Source: Neorhizobium vignae (GTDB lineage Bacteria > Pseudomonadota > Alphaproteobacteria > Rhizobiales > Rhizobiaceae). Taken from it: a stretch of DNA of 64,000 bases. The notes beneath the pieces are model-generated. The model saw nothing but the letters and a program-made list of their open reading frames with translations. It was not told the origin of the DNA and did not search any database. The stretch's first letter is position 1. Every line of letters begins with the position of its first letter. A program made the translations under genes and the position numbers. Where the stretch lies: positions 886,881 through 950,880 of the forward strand of contig NZ_JNNU01000002.1 of the NCBI RefSeq assembly GCF_000732195.1, in the 5' to 3' direction. Of the stretch, positions 17,268 through 25,650 are shown piece after piece.

Positions 17268-18539
17268 ATGATGATGAAGACCGACCGATCCGGAAGCAAC
17301 CTCTCCGCGCCTGCCCGTTCGAACGGCGAGGGGCCGAAGGTCCTGCGCGCCGGGTTCATCCCGCTGGTCGACGCGTCCGTGCTGATCGCCGCCGCCGAAT
17401 TCGGCTTTGCCGCGAAGGAGGGACTGACCCTCGATCTCGTCAAGGACGTGTCCTGGGCCAATGTCCGCGACCGCCTCGCCTTCCGCCAGTTCGACGTCGC
17501 CCACATGCTGTCGCCGATGCCGGTCGCCTCCATGCTGGGGCTCGGTTCCAACCCCTCGCCCACCGTCACGCCGTTTTCGCTCGGCCGCGGCGGCAATGCG
17601 ATCACTCTTTCGACGCGGCTTTTCGAGCGCATGCGCGAGGTGGGCGGGATATCGGAAACCGCAGGCGCCCTGGAGAACGCAAAGGCGCTCGCCAGCGTGC
17701 TCGAAGCGATGAGGGAACGCGGCGAAGCACTGCCGATGTTCGGCGTGACCTATCCCTTCTCCTCCCATAATTACGAATTCCGCTACTGGCTTGCCGCCGG
17801 CGGAATAGACCCGGACAGGGACGTAAAACTCGTCGTCGTGCCCCCGCCGATGACCTCCGACGCACTGGCAGCCGGCGCCATCGACGGCTTCTGTGTCGGC
17901 GCGCCGTGGAACATGGTCGCATCCGAACGCGGGGTCGGCCGGATTGTCGCCGCCAAGCAGGATATCTGGCCCTCGGCACCGGAAAAAGTGCTCGCCATGC
18001 GGCCGGAATGGGCGGAAAGCCATCCCGAAACCGTCTCCCGTCTCATCGTCGCGCTCGATGCCGCGGCCCGCTGGTGCGACAGGGCCGAAAACCACGACGC
18101 GCTCGCCGAAGTGCTCGCGGGACCCCGTTTCATCGCAGCGCCGGTCGATATCATCCGCCACGTCCTCTCGGGTGCGTTCAACCTGGATGCCAAGGGCAAT
18201 CGCCGCGTCATCGCCGACTATTTCACCTTCCACCGCGGATTTGCCAACTATCCGCGGCCGAGCCATGCACTGTGGCTCTACAGCCAGATGATCCGCTGGG
18301 GTCAGATCGAATTCAGCGAACAAGGCCTGCGGTCCGCGGCTGAGGCCTATCGCCCCGATCTCTACCGGGCCGCGCTTGGCATCGGCCCGACGGAACCGGA
18401 CGTCGGCATCGAAGGGGACCGAAGCGGTGACCGCTTCATGGACGGCCATGTGTTCGACCCCTCGAACATGATGGATTACGTCCGGGATTTCGCCGTCCGA
18501 AGCTCTCCCGCTGCCCGTTCCGACCGTCAGGACGTCTGA
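17268..18539 (+). CDS. nasS: NasS, cytoplasmic nitrate/nitrite sensor related to NrtA
   Basis: 423 residues of the NrtA/CmpA nitrate-binding family, but the N-terminus (MMMKTDRSGSN) carries no signal peptide, as expected for the cytoplasmic sensor NasS rather than a transport protein. Family marks include RAGFIPLVDASVLIAAAEFG and the ligand-lobe segment FSSHNYEFRYWLAAGGIDPD, which is closely paralleled in the NrtA protein encoded next. GGAG precedes the ATG cluster at 17268-17276, so the exact start among three Met codons is open. NasS binds nitrate and releases NasT, allowing nrtA transcription to continue. Confidence 0.92.
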   Translation: MMMKTDRSGSNLSAPARSNGEGPKVLRAGFIPLVDASVLIAAAEFGFAAKEGLTLDLVKDVSWANVRDRLAFRQFDVAHMLSPMPVASMLGLGSNPSPTVTPFSLGRGGNAITLSTRLFERMREVGGISETAGALENAKALASVLEAMRERGEALPMFGVTYPFSSHNYEFRYWLAAGGIDPDRDVKLVVVPPPMTSDALAAGAIDGFCVGAPWNMVASERGVGRIVAAKQDIWPSAPEKVLAMRPEWAESHPETVSRLIVALDAAARWCDRAENHDALAEVLAGPRFIAAPVDIIRHVLSGAFNLDAKGNRRVIADYFTFHRGFANYPRPSHALWLYSQMIRWGQIEFSEQGLRSAAEAYRPDLYRAALGIGPTEPDVGIEGDRSGDRFMDGHVFDPSNMMDYVRDFAVRSSPAARSDRQDV

Positions 18540-18690
18540 AATTCCGGCAAGCGCTGCACAGCATTTGGCGCCCTCAGTTTGGCAATCGCACAAAAATATT
18601 GCAGCGCGATAAGCTGATGACAATTTAAGCCAAAACTTTCAGAACCGAAATTCTGTTGTTTTTCAGCGATCTAGCAGGTCGATCGAAAAC

Positions 18691-18706
18691 TGGCACGACC
18701 TTTGCT
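18691..18706 (+). promoter_or_regulatory. Sigma-54 (-24/-12) promoter of the nrtA operon
   Basis: TGGCACGACCTTTGCT matches the RpoN consensus TGGCACG-N4-TTGCW exactly, with 10 bp between the GG and GC pairs. The predicted transcription start is near 18716. Half-palindromes resembling NtrC sites lie about 100-160 bp upstream (around TGCACAGCATTTGGCGC at 18555 and CGCACAAAAATATTGCAG at 18587). This fits nitrogen-limitation control through NtrC, upstream of the NasT antitermination step. Confidence 0.85.
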
Positions 18707-18715
18707 TATTAGAAA

Positions 18716-18781
18716 CTGCTCCCGTCAATGGCGACTGGAGCAGATAGGCGCGTGATAAGCGCTTCCAAAGACATCGACGTC
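18716..18781 (+). promoter_or_regulatory. NasT-responsive dual-hairpin leader (ANTAR motif)
   Basis: The leader starts with hairpin P1: CTGCTCC (18716-18722) pairs with GGAGCAG (18737-18743), and GTC/GAC closes a hexaloop AATGGC (18727-18732). Hairpin P2: GAC/GTC closes the hexaloop ATCGAC (18773-18778). Both loops have A at position 1 and G at position 4, the rule for RNAs bound by ANTAR proteins. They sit directly after the predicted sigma-54 start and before a U-tract terminator, with nasT encoded 1.5 kb upstream. The antitermination role is established for NasT leaders and inferred here. Confidence 0.75.
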
Positions 18782-18820
18782 GCAAGGTTTTTGCTGCCCG
18801 GAACTCATCCCAGTTCCCAG

Positions 18821-18849
18821 GCGCGCGATCTCCGAGCGGCGTTTTTTTT
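18821..18849 (+). terminator. Leader terminator of the nrtA operon
   Basis: A GC-rich segment (GCGCGCGATC at 18821, GAGCGGCG ending at 18841) that can form a short bulged stem is followed by eight T residues at 18842-18849, 38 bp before the nrtA start. A further hairpin, GGAACT-CATCCC-AGTTCC (18800-18817), lies just before. This is the expected position of the attenuator that NasT bypasses. The exact stem pairing is uncertain by eye. Confidence 0.65.
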
Positions 18850-18887
18850 GTGCCTAATTCCTAAGAACCAGCAGAGGGAACCTGCGC

Positions 18888-20186
18888 ATGACCAAGATTT
18901 TGACGACCGGCATCACCCGTCGCAGCCTGATCAAGACCACCGCCACCGCCGCCCTAGTCGGCGCCGTCAAGACCGCATTCCCGTCCGGCGCCTTCGCAGC
19001 CGCGGCCGGCCCGGAAGTCAAGGGCATCAAGCTCGGCTACATCGCCCTCACCGACGCCGCGCCGCTGATCATCGCCAAGGAAAAGGGTCTTTTCGAAAAA
19101 TATGGCATGCCGGACGTCGATGTCGCCAAACAGGCCTCCTGGGGTGCGACCCGCGACAACCTCGTGCTCGGCGGTGCCGCGAACGGCATCGACGGCGCCC
19201 ATATCCTCTCGCCACTTCCCTACCTGATGCACACCGGCAAGGTGACCCAGAACAACAAGCCCGTACCGATGGCGATCCTCGCCCGCCTCAACCTCGACAG
19301 CCAGGGCATTTCTGTCGCCAAGGAATATGCCGAAACCGGCGTGCAGCTCGACGCATCCAAGCTGAAGACGGCGTTCGAGAAGAAGAAGGCCGAAGGCAAG
19401 GAAATCAAAGCGGCGATGACCTTCCCGGGCGGCACCCATGATCTCTGGATCCGCTACTGGCTCGCCGCCGGCGGCATCGACCCCAACAAGGACGTCTCGA
19501 CCATCGTCGTGCCGCCGCCGCAGATGGTGGCAAACATGAAGGTCGGCAACATGGACGTCTTCTGTGTGGGCGAACCCTGGAACGAACAGCTCGTCAACCA
19601 GGGCATCGGCTTCACGGCGGCCACCACCGGCGAACTCTGGAAGGGCCATCCGGAAAAGGCGCTGGGCCTGCGCGCCGACTGGATCGAGAAGAACCCGAAC
19701 GCCGCCAAGGCCCTGCTGATGGCCGTCATGGAAGCCCAGCAATGGGCAGACAGCATGGCCAACAAGGAAGAGATGGCCGACATCCTCGGGCGTCGCCAGT
19801 GGTTCAACGTGCCGTCGAAGGACGTCCTTGGCCGTTTGAAGGGCGACATCAACTACGGCAACGGCCGCGACGTGAAGGGCACCAGCCTGTTCATGAAATT
19901 CTGGAAGGACAATGCGTCCTTCCCGTTCAAGAGCCATGACGCCTGGTTCATGGCAGAGAACATCCGCTGGGGTTACCTGCCGGCCAATACCGACATCAAG
20001 GCGCTGGTCAACCAGGTGAACCGCGAGGACATCTGGCGCGCCGCCGCCAAGGATCTCGGGGTCGCGGCAGCAGACATCCCGGCTTCTTCTTCGCGTGGCA
20101 AGGAGACCTTCTTCGACGGCAAGGTCTTCGATCCGGAAAACCCCTCGGCCTATCTCGACAGCCTTTCGATCAAGGCGGCGTCCTGA
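18888..20186 (+). CDS. nrtA: Nitrate ABC transporter substrate-binding protein NrtA
   Basis: 432 residues. The N-terminus has a twin-arginine-type export signal (TRRSLIK then a hydrophobic stretch ending AFAAAAG, cleavage near residue 38). The mature part is a NrtA/CmpA nitrate-binding protein: IKLGYIALTDAAPLIIAKEK, FPGGTHDLWIRYWLAAGGID and GEPWNEQLVNQGIGF. It captures nitrate in the periplasm for NrtBC. It is the first gene after the sigma-54 promoter and NasT leader. A strong hairpin after its stop probably keeps its level above that of the permease. Confidence 0.95.
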   Translation: MTKILTTGITRRSLIKTTATAALVGAVKTAFPSGAFAAAAGPEVKGIKLGYIALTDAAPLIIAKEKGLFEKYGMPDVDVAKQASWGATRDNLVLGGAANGIDGAHILSPLPYLMHTGKVTQNNKPVPMAILARLNLDSQGISVAKEYAETGVQLDASKLKTAFEKKKAEGKEIKAAMTFPGGTHDLWIRYWLAAGGIDPNKDVSTIVVPPPQMVANMKVGNMDVFCVGEPWNEQLVNQGIGFTAATTGELWKGHPEKALGLRADWIEKNPNAAKALLMAVMEAQQWADSMANKEEMADILGRRQWFNVPSKDVLGRLKGDINYGNGRDVKGTSLFMKFWKDNASFPFKSHDAWFMAENIRWGYLPANTDIKALVNQVNREDIWRAAAKDLGVAAADIPASSSRGKETFFDGKVFDPENPSAYLDSLSIKAAS

Positions 20187-20197
20187 TTTCCCCACCT

Positions 20198-20221
20198 CCG
20201 GCGCGTGGACGCACGCGCCGG
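20198..20221 (+). terminator. Intra-operon hairpin between nrtA and nrtB
   Basis: A perfect 10-bp stem, CCGGCGCGTG and CACGCGCCGG, with a GACG loop is followed by CCTTTTCCCTTT, 28 bp before nrtB. It looks like a partial terminator or mRNA-stabilising hairpin that gives excess binding protein over permease. Confidence 0.75.
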
Positions 20222-20248
20222 CCTTTTCCCTTTCTAAGGAGCGCGCCG

Positions 20249-21142
20249 ATGTCCGCCCTGGCAAAAAAAGAAAATGTACCCGCAGTCGCTACCGCAAAGC
20301 CGGCAGCCAATATCGTCCCCTTTTCCGGCAAGCCCGTATCGAGGATCGATTTCAGGCAGATCGGCATGACGGTGCTCCGCAACGTGGTGCCGCCGGTCGT
20401 CGTGCTGGCGCTGATCCTGCTTGTCTGGCAGGTCCTCTGTTCGGCGCCGGATGCCTCGCTCCCCTCGCCGCATGTGGTCTGGACCGAGGCCTATGACCTG
20501 ATCGCCTATCCGTTCTTCGTCTACGGTTCGCAGGATATAGGGCTCGGCTGGCGGGTACTGGTCTCGCTGCAGCGCGTCGCCTACGGGTTTGGCCTCGCCG
20601 CCGTGACCGGGGTCATCGTCGGTGCGATCATCGGACAATCGATCTGGGCGATGCGCGGTCTCGACCCGATCTTCCAGGTATTGCGCACCGTGCCGCCGCT
20701 CGCCTGGCTGCCGCTGTCGCTCGCAGCCTTCCAGGATTCGAGCCCCTCTGCGATCTTCGTGATCTTCATCACCTCGATCTGGCCGGTCATCATCAACACC
20801 GCCGTCGGGGTGCGCAACATCCCGCAGGACTACCGCAACGTCGCGCAGGTGCTGCGGCTGAACCAGATCGAATTCTTCTTCAAGATCATGCTGCCGTCGG
20901 CCGCGCCGTACATCTTCACGGGCCTGAGGATCGGCGTCGGCCTCTCCTGGCTCGCCATCGTCGCAGCCGAGATGCTCACCGGCGGCGTCGGCATCGGCTT
21001 CTTCATCTGGGATGCGTGGAACTCGTCGCGCCTGCCCGACATCATCGTCGCGCTCGCCTATATCGGCATTGTCGGTTTCGCCCTCGACAAGCTGGTTTCC
21101 GCGCTCGGCAAGATCATCACCCGCGGCGCTTCGGCAAACTGA
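20249..21142 (+). CDS. nrtB: Nitrate ABC transporter permease NrtB
   Basis: 297 residues with about six membrane segments; the binding-protein-dependent transport signature is the EAA-like loop around NVAQVLRLNQIEFFFKIMLPSAAPYIFTG. The N-terminal 45 residues are a cytoplasmic tail. Length and sequence fit NrtB/CmpB-type permeases. GGAG precedes the start, and the ATPase gene begins 10 bp after its stop. It forms the inner-membrane channel for nitrate. Confidence 0.94.
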   Translation: MSALAKKENVPAVATAKPAANIVPFSGKPVSRIDFRQIGMTVLRNVVPPVVVLALILLVWQVLCSAPDASLPSPHVVWTEAYDLIAYPFFVYGSQDIGLGWRVLVSLQRVAYGFGLAAVTGVIVGAIIGQSIWAMRGLDPIFQVLRTVPPLAWLPLSLAAFQDSSPSAIFVIFITSIWPVIINTAVGVRNIPQDYRNVAQVLRLNQIEFFFKIMLPSAAPYIFTGLRIGVGLSWLAIVAAEMLTGGVGIGFFIWDAWNSSRLPDIIVALAYIGIVGFALDKLVSALGKIITRGASAN

Positions 21143-21152
21143 GGAGCGGACC

Positions 21153-21950
21153 ATGAACGCCTATCTCAAGCTCGACCATATCGACAAGCATTTCGACCGC
21201 GGCGGCAATCGCGCCGAGGTTCTGAAGGACATCAACCTGACGATCTCCAAGGCGGAATTCGTCTCGATCATCGGCCATTCCGGCTGCGGCAAGTCCACGC
21301 TGCTTAACCTCATTGCCGGGCTGACGCCCGTCTCGGCGGGCGCTGTGCTGCTCGAAAACCGTGAGGTCAACGCACCGGGTCCGGAACGCGCCGTCGTTTT
21401 CCAGAACCATTCGCTGCTGCCCTGGCTGACGGTCTACGAAAACGTCAACCTGGCCGTCTCCAAAGTCTTTGGCCGCACCAAGACCAAGGCGCAGCGGCAT
21501 GACTGGGTCATGGAAAACCTGGACCTGGTCCAGATGGCCCATGCCAAGGACAAGCGCCCGGCGGAAATCTCCGGTGGCATGAAGCAGCGTGTCGGCATTG
21601 CCCGGGCTCTGTCCATGGAACCGAAAATCCTGCTGCTTGACGAGCCCTTCGGCGCCCTCGACGCCCTGACGCGCGCCCATCTGCAGGATGCGGTCATGGA
21701 GATCCACAGCCGTCTCGGCAACACGATGGTGATGATTACCCACGATGTCGACGAGGCCGTGCTGCTGTCCGACCGTATCGTGATGATGACCAACGGCCCG
21801 GCCGCCAAGATCGGCGAAGTGCTCGACGTGCCGATCCCGCGCCCGCGCAACCGCATCGAGCTCGCCTCCGACCGGACATATCTCAAGTGCCGCGAGGCGG
21901 TGCTGAAATTCCTCTACGAACGCCACCGCTTCGTCGAAGCCGCGGAGTAA
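21153..21950 (+). CDS. nrtC: Nitrate ABC transporter ATP-binding protein (NrtC/NrtD type)
   Basis: 265 residues from the ATG at 21153, which follows GAGGAG. Walker A GHSGCGKST, signature ISGGMKQRVGIARAL and Walker B ILLLDEPFGALD are all present, with the switch histidine in MVMITHDVDEAV. It lacks the NrtA-like C-terminal regulatory domain of cyanobacterial NrtC, so it is a plain NrtD-type ATPase commonly labelled nrtC in alphaproteobacteria. It drives nitrate import with NrtA and NrtB. nirB starts 5 bp after its stop. Confidence 0.93.
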   Translation: MNAYLKLDHIDKHFDRGGNRAEVLKDINLTISKAEFVSIIGHSGCGKSTLLNLIAGLTPVSAGAVLLENREVNAPGPERAVVFQNHSLLPWLTVYENVNLAVSKVFGRTKTKAQRHDWVMENLDLVQMAHAKDKRPAEISGGMKQRVGIARALSMEPKILLLDEPFGALDALTRAHLQDAVMEIHSRLGNTMVMITHDVDEAVLLSDRIVMMTNGPAAKIGEVLDVPIPRPRNRIELASDRTYLKCREAVLKFLYERHRFVEAAE

Positions 21951-21955
21951 GAACC

Positions 21956-24406
21956 ATGACAGAAAAACTCGTTATCATCGGCAATGGCATGGCGCCGGGG
22001 CGCATGCTGGAACACCTCTTCGAACAGGCGCCTGGCCGCTACGAAGTGACGATCTTCAACGCCGAACCGCGCGTCAACTACGACCGCATCATGCTCTCGC
22101 CGGTTCTCTCCGGCGAAAAGAGCTTCGAGCAGATCGTCATCCATGGCGACGGCTGGTACATCGACCACGGCATCACGCTCTACAAGGGCCACAAGATCGT
22201 CGCGATCGACCGTGCCGCCAAGACCGTCACCTCCGATCATGGCGTCACCGAAAGCTATGACAAGCTGGTGATCGCCACCGGCTCCGTGCCCTTCATCATC
22301 CCCGTACCGGGCAAGGACCTGCCGGGCGTCATCACCTATCGCGACCTTGACGACGTCCAGGCCATGCTGCTCGCCGCCCAGTCGCGCGAAAAGGCAGTGG
22401 TCATCGGCGGCGGCCTGCTCGGCCTTGAAGCAGCCGCCGGCCTTGCCCAGCGCGGCATGGATGTGACGGTGCTCCATGTTATGCCGACGCTGATGGAGCG
22501 CCAGCTCGATCCGGCCGCCGGCTACCTCCTGCAGAAGGCCGTCGAGGAACGCGGCATCAAGGTGATCTGCAAGGCCAATACCAAGGCGATCATCGGCAAT
22601 GGCAAGGTCGAGGGCGTCGAACTCGACAACGGCACGATCATTCCGGCGACGCTGGTGGTCATGGCCGTCGGCATCCGCCCGAGCGCCGGGCTTGCCAAGG
22701 AAGCAGGCCTCGCGGTCAACCGCGGCATCGTCGTCGATGCCGGCATGCAGACTTCGGACGGCGACATCTATTCCATCGGCGAATGCGCCGAAGTCGGCGG
22801 CATGGTCTATGGCCTTGTCGCGCCGCTCTACGAGATGGCCCGCGTCGCCGCGTCCCACCTGGCCGGCGACACAAAACCGGCCTTCGTGCATTCCGACACG
22901 CCGACCAAGCTCAAGGTCACCGGCATCGACCTCTATTCGCTCGGCGACTTCGCCGATGGTGACGACCGGCAGGAAATCGTGCTTCGCGACGCCACCGCCG
23001 GCATCTACAAGCGCCTCGTCCTGAAGGACAACCGCATCATCGGCACGGTTCTTTACGGCGAGACCTCCGACGGCGCCTGGTTCAACGACCTGAAGAAGAA
23101 GGCGACCGATATCTCGGAGATGCGCGACACGCTGATCTTCGGCCAGGCTTACCAGGGAGGGTCCCCGCTGGACCCTATGGCGGCCGTTGCAGCCTTGCCG
23201 GATGATGCGGAAATCTGCGGCTGCAACGGCGTCTGCAAGGGCAAGATCACCTCGACCATCACCGCGAAGGGCCTGACATCGCTCGACGACGTGCGTGCCC
23301 ACACCAAGGCTTCCGCCTCCTGCGGCACCTGCACCGGCCTCGTCGAACAGCTGATGGCGATCACGCTTGGTGACGCCTACAATCCGAAGGCCGTGCAGCC
23401 GATGTGCACCTGCACCGAGTTCGGCCATGACGACGTCCGCCGCCTGATCAAGGCGAAGGGCCTGAAGACCATCCCGGCGGTCATGCAGGAACTCGAATGG
23501 AAAACCTCCTGCGGCTGCGCCAAGTGCCGCCCGGCGCTCAACTACAACCTCGTCTGCGACTGGCCGGATGAATATGCCGACGACTACCAGTCGCGTTACA
23601 TCAACGAACGCGTCCACGCCAACATCCAGAAGGACGGCACCTATTCCGTCGTGCCGCGGATGTGGGGCGGCGTCACCAATTCGCAGGAATTGAGGGCGAT
23701 CGCCGACGTGGTCGACAAGTTCGAGATCCCGATGGTGAAGGTCACCGGCGGCCAGCGCATCGACCTTCTCGGCATCGAGAAGGAAGACCTGCCCGCCGTC
23801 TGGGCCGATCTCGGCAAGGCCGGCTTCATCTCCGGCCAGGCCTATGCCAAGGGCCTGCGCACCGTGAAGACCTGCGTCGGCTCCGATTGGTGCCGTTTCG
23901 GCACGCAGGATTCAACCGGCCTCGGCATCCGCATCGAGAAATTCATGTGGGGCTCCTGGACACCGGCGAAGCTGAAGATGGCCGTCTCCGGGTGTCCGCG
24001 AAACTGCGCCGAAGCGACCTGCAAGGACATCGGCGTCATCTGCGTCGATTCCGGCTTCGAGATCCATTTCGCCGGCGCTGCGGGCCTCGACATCAAGGGC
24101 ACGGAAGTGCTCGGGCTGGTGAAGACCGAGGACGAGGCGCTCGAATACATCGTCGCCCTCACCCAGATGTATCGCGAACAGGGCCGCTATCTCGAGCGCA
24201 TCTACAAATGGGCAAAGCGCATCGGTCTCGACGAGATCCGCCGCCAGATCATGACCGATACGGAGAAGCGCCAGGCCTATTACGAGCGCTTCGTCTTCTC
24301 CCAGAAATTCGCGCAGGTCGATCCCTGGTCGGAGCGCGTCTCCGGCAAGGACAAACACGAGTTCCGGCCGATGGCGACGGTCGGTTATTCGCATGCAGCC
24401 GAATGA
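21956..24406 (+). CDS. nirB: Assimilatory nitrite reductase [NAD(P)H], large subunit
   Basis: 816 residues. N-terminal FAD and NAD(P)H-binding folds (LVIIGNGMAPGRMLEHL; VIGGGLLGLEAAAGLA) are followed by a BFD-like [2Fe-2S] region (CGCNGVCKGK and CASCGTCTGL) and a C-terminal siroheme/[4Fe-4S] half with the ferredoxin-nitrite/sulfite reductase Cys motif around CPRNCAEATC. The enzyme reduces nitrite by six electrons to ammonium in the cytoplasm. nirD, its Rieske-like small subunit, follows after 10 bp. The start at 21956 has GGAG at normal spacing. Confidence 0.96.
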   Translation: MTEKLVIIGNGMAPGRMLEHLFEQAPGRYEVTIFNAEPRVNYDRIMLSPVLSGEKSFEQIVIHGDGWYIDHGITLYKGHKIVAIDRAAKTVTSDHGVTESYDKLVIATGSVPFIIPVPGKDLPGVITYRDLDDVQAMLLAAQSREKAVVIGGGLLGLEAAAGLAQRGMDVTVLHVMPTLMERQLDPAAGYLLQKAVEERGIKVICKANTKAIIGNGKVEGVELDNGTIIPATLVVMAVGIRPSAGLAKEAGLAVNRGIVVDAGMQTSDGDIYSIGECAEVGGMVYGLVAPLYEMARVAASHLAGDTKPAFVHSDTPTKLKVTGIDLYSLGDFADGDDRQEIVLRDATAGIYKRLVLKDNRIIGTVLYGETSDGAWFNDLKKKATDISEMRDTLIFGQAYQGGSPLDPMAAVAALPDDAEICGCNGVCKGKITSTITAKGLTSLDDVRAHTKASASCGTCTGLVEQLMAITLGDAYNPKAVQPMCTCTEFGHDDVRRLIKAKGLKTIPAVMQELEWKTSCGCAKCRPALNYNLVCDWPDEYADDYQSRYINERVHANIQKDGTYSVVPRMWGGVTNSQELRAIADVVDKFEIPMVKVTGGQRIDLLGIEKEDLPAVWADLGKAGFISGQAYAKGLRTVKTCVGSDWCRFGTQDSTGLGIRIEKFMWGSWTPAKLKMAVSGCPRNCAEATCKDIGVICVDSGFEIHFAGAAGLDIKGTEVLGLVKTEDEALEYIVALTQMYREQGRYLERIYKWAKRIGLDEIRRQIMTDTEKRQAYYERFVFSQKFAQVDPWSERVSGKDKHEFRPMATVGYSHAAE

Positions 24407-24416
24407 GGAGATGGAC

Positions 24417-24746
24417 ATGAACTGGATCGCAATCGGCAAGCTGACCGACATTCCGCTCCGCGGCGCGCGCTGCGTGAAGACGCCCCAAGGCAAGATCGGT
24501 GTGTTCCGCACCGCCGCCAACGAGGTCTTCGCCATCGAGGACCACTGCCCCCACAAAGGCGGGCCGCTCAGCCAGGGCATCGTCCACGGCACCTCGGTGA
24601 CGTGCCCGCTCCACAACTGGGTGATCTCGCTCGAAACCGGCAAGGCGCTCGGCGCCGACGAAGGTTCGGTCCGGACCATCCGGCTCGAACTGCGCGGCGA
24701 AGACATCTTCATGGCACTCGAAGAACAGCTGGCCGCTGCCGAATAA
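24417..24746 (+). CDS. nirD: Nitrite reductase small subunit, Rieske-type
   Basis: 109 residues from the ATG at 24417, six bp after GAGGAG; a second ATG at 24411 abuts the site and is less likely. The Rieske [2Fe-2S] ligands are intact: C44 and H46 (CPHKGGPL), C63 and H66 (CPLHNW). NirD partners NirB in the soluble NAD(P)H nitrite reductase. Many NirD proteins have lost these ligands; this one keeps them, so it should bind a cluster. Confidence 0.95.
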   Translation: MNWIAIGKLTDIPLRGARCVKTPQGKIGVFRTAANEVFAIEDHCPHKGGPLSQGIVHGTSVTCPLHNWVISLETGKALGADEGSVRTIRLELRGEDIFMALEEQLAAAE

Positions 24747-24794
24747 ACGGGGCGGCCATTTCAAACGACTAAGCTCTAGGGAGACGAGAAAAAA

Positions 24795-25646
24795 ATGTCC
24801 TATGTGACACCCGCGGAATTCGTGACGAAGATGATCGACGCCGGCGAGGCGAAGATCTTCATGTCCACGCGCGACACCCTGATCCGGGCTTTCATGGCGG
24901 GCGCCATTCTTGCGCTTTCCGCCGCCTTCGCCGTGACCATCACGGTGCAGACCGGCAACGCGCTTGCCGGCGCGGTCCTCTTCCCGGTCGGCTTCTGCCT
25001 CCTCTATCTGATGGGCTTCGATCTCCTGACGGGCGTCTTCACGCTTGCGCCTCTCGCCCTGATCGACAAGCGGCCGGGAGCGACCGCCGGCGGCGTGCTG
25101 CGGAACTGGACACTCGTCTTCATCGGCAATTTCGCCGGCGCCTTCCTCGTTGCGGTGATGATGGCGATCATCTTCACCTTCGGCTTCAGCGAGGCGCCGA
25201 ACGAGGTTGGCCAGAGGATCGGCCACATCGGCGAAGGCCGCACGCTCGGATATGCCTCTCATGGCGCAGCGGGCATGCTGACGCTCTTCATCCGCGGCGT
25301 TCTCTGCAACTGGATGGTTTCGACGGGTGTCGTCGCCGCGATGATGTCGACCTCCGTATCCGGCAAGGTCATCGGCATGTGGATGCCGATCATGCTCTTC
25401 TTCTACATGGGCTTCGAACATTCCATCGTGAACATGTTCCTGTTCCCGTCGGGCCTGCTGCTCGGCGGCAAGTTCTCGATCATGGACTATCTGATCTGGA
25501 ACGAGATCCCGACCGTCATCGGCAATCTTGTCGGCGGTCTCACCTTCGTCGGTCTGACGCTCTACTCGACCCATGGCCGAAAGAGCGGCAAGCAGAGAGT
25601 TCCGGCTGGCCGTATCGTCAATCCTGCCGTCGTTCCGGCGGAGTGA
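24795..25646 (+). CDS. Formate/nitrite transporter (FNT) family channel, NirC-like
   Basis: 283 residues with six predicted membrane segments. The FNT half-helix loops are visible (TGNALAGAVLFPVGFCLL in the first half, CNWMVSTGVVAAMMS in the second), and the central histidine is in GFEHSIVNMF. Placed between nirBD and nasA, it most likely moves nitrite (uptake, or export of excess) across the inner membrane. It is preceded by AGGGAGACGAG. The C-terminal 25 residues are a basic cytoplasmic tail. Confidence 0.92.
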   Translation: MSYVTPAEFVTKMIDAGEAKIFMSTRDTLIRAFMAGAILALSAAFAVTITVQTGNALAGAVLFPVGFCLLYLMGFDLLTGVFTLAPLALIDKRPGATAGGVLRNWTLVFIGNFAGAFLVAVMMAIIFTFGFSEAPNEVGQRIGHIGEGRTLGYASHGAAGMLTLFIRGVLCNWMVSTGVVAAMMSTSVSGKVIGMWMPIMLFFYMGFEHSIVNMFLFPSGLLLGGKFSIMDYLIWNEIPTVIGNLVGGLTFVGLTLYSTHGRKSGKQRVPAGRIVNPAVVPAE

Positions 25647-25650
25647 ACCG

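Noticed and set aside
17268..18539. Annotation of nasS as a second nitrate-transport binding protein
   Set aside because: It has no signal peptide and is paired with nasT upstream of the real nrtA.
21914..23617. A 567-codon minus-strand frame opposite nirB
   Set aside because: Antisense to NirB, which has every expected cofactor motif.
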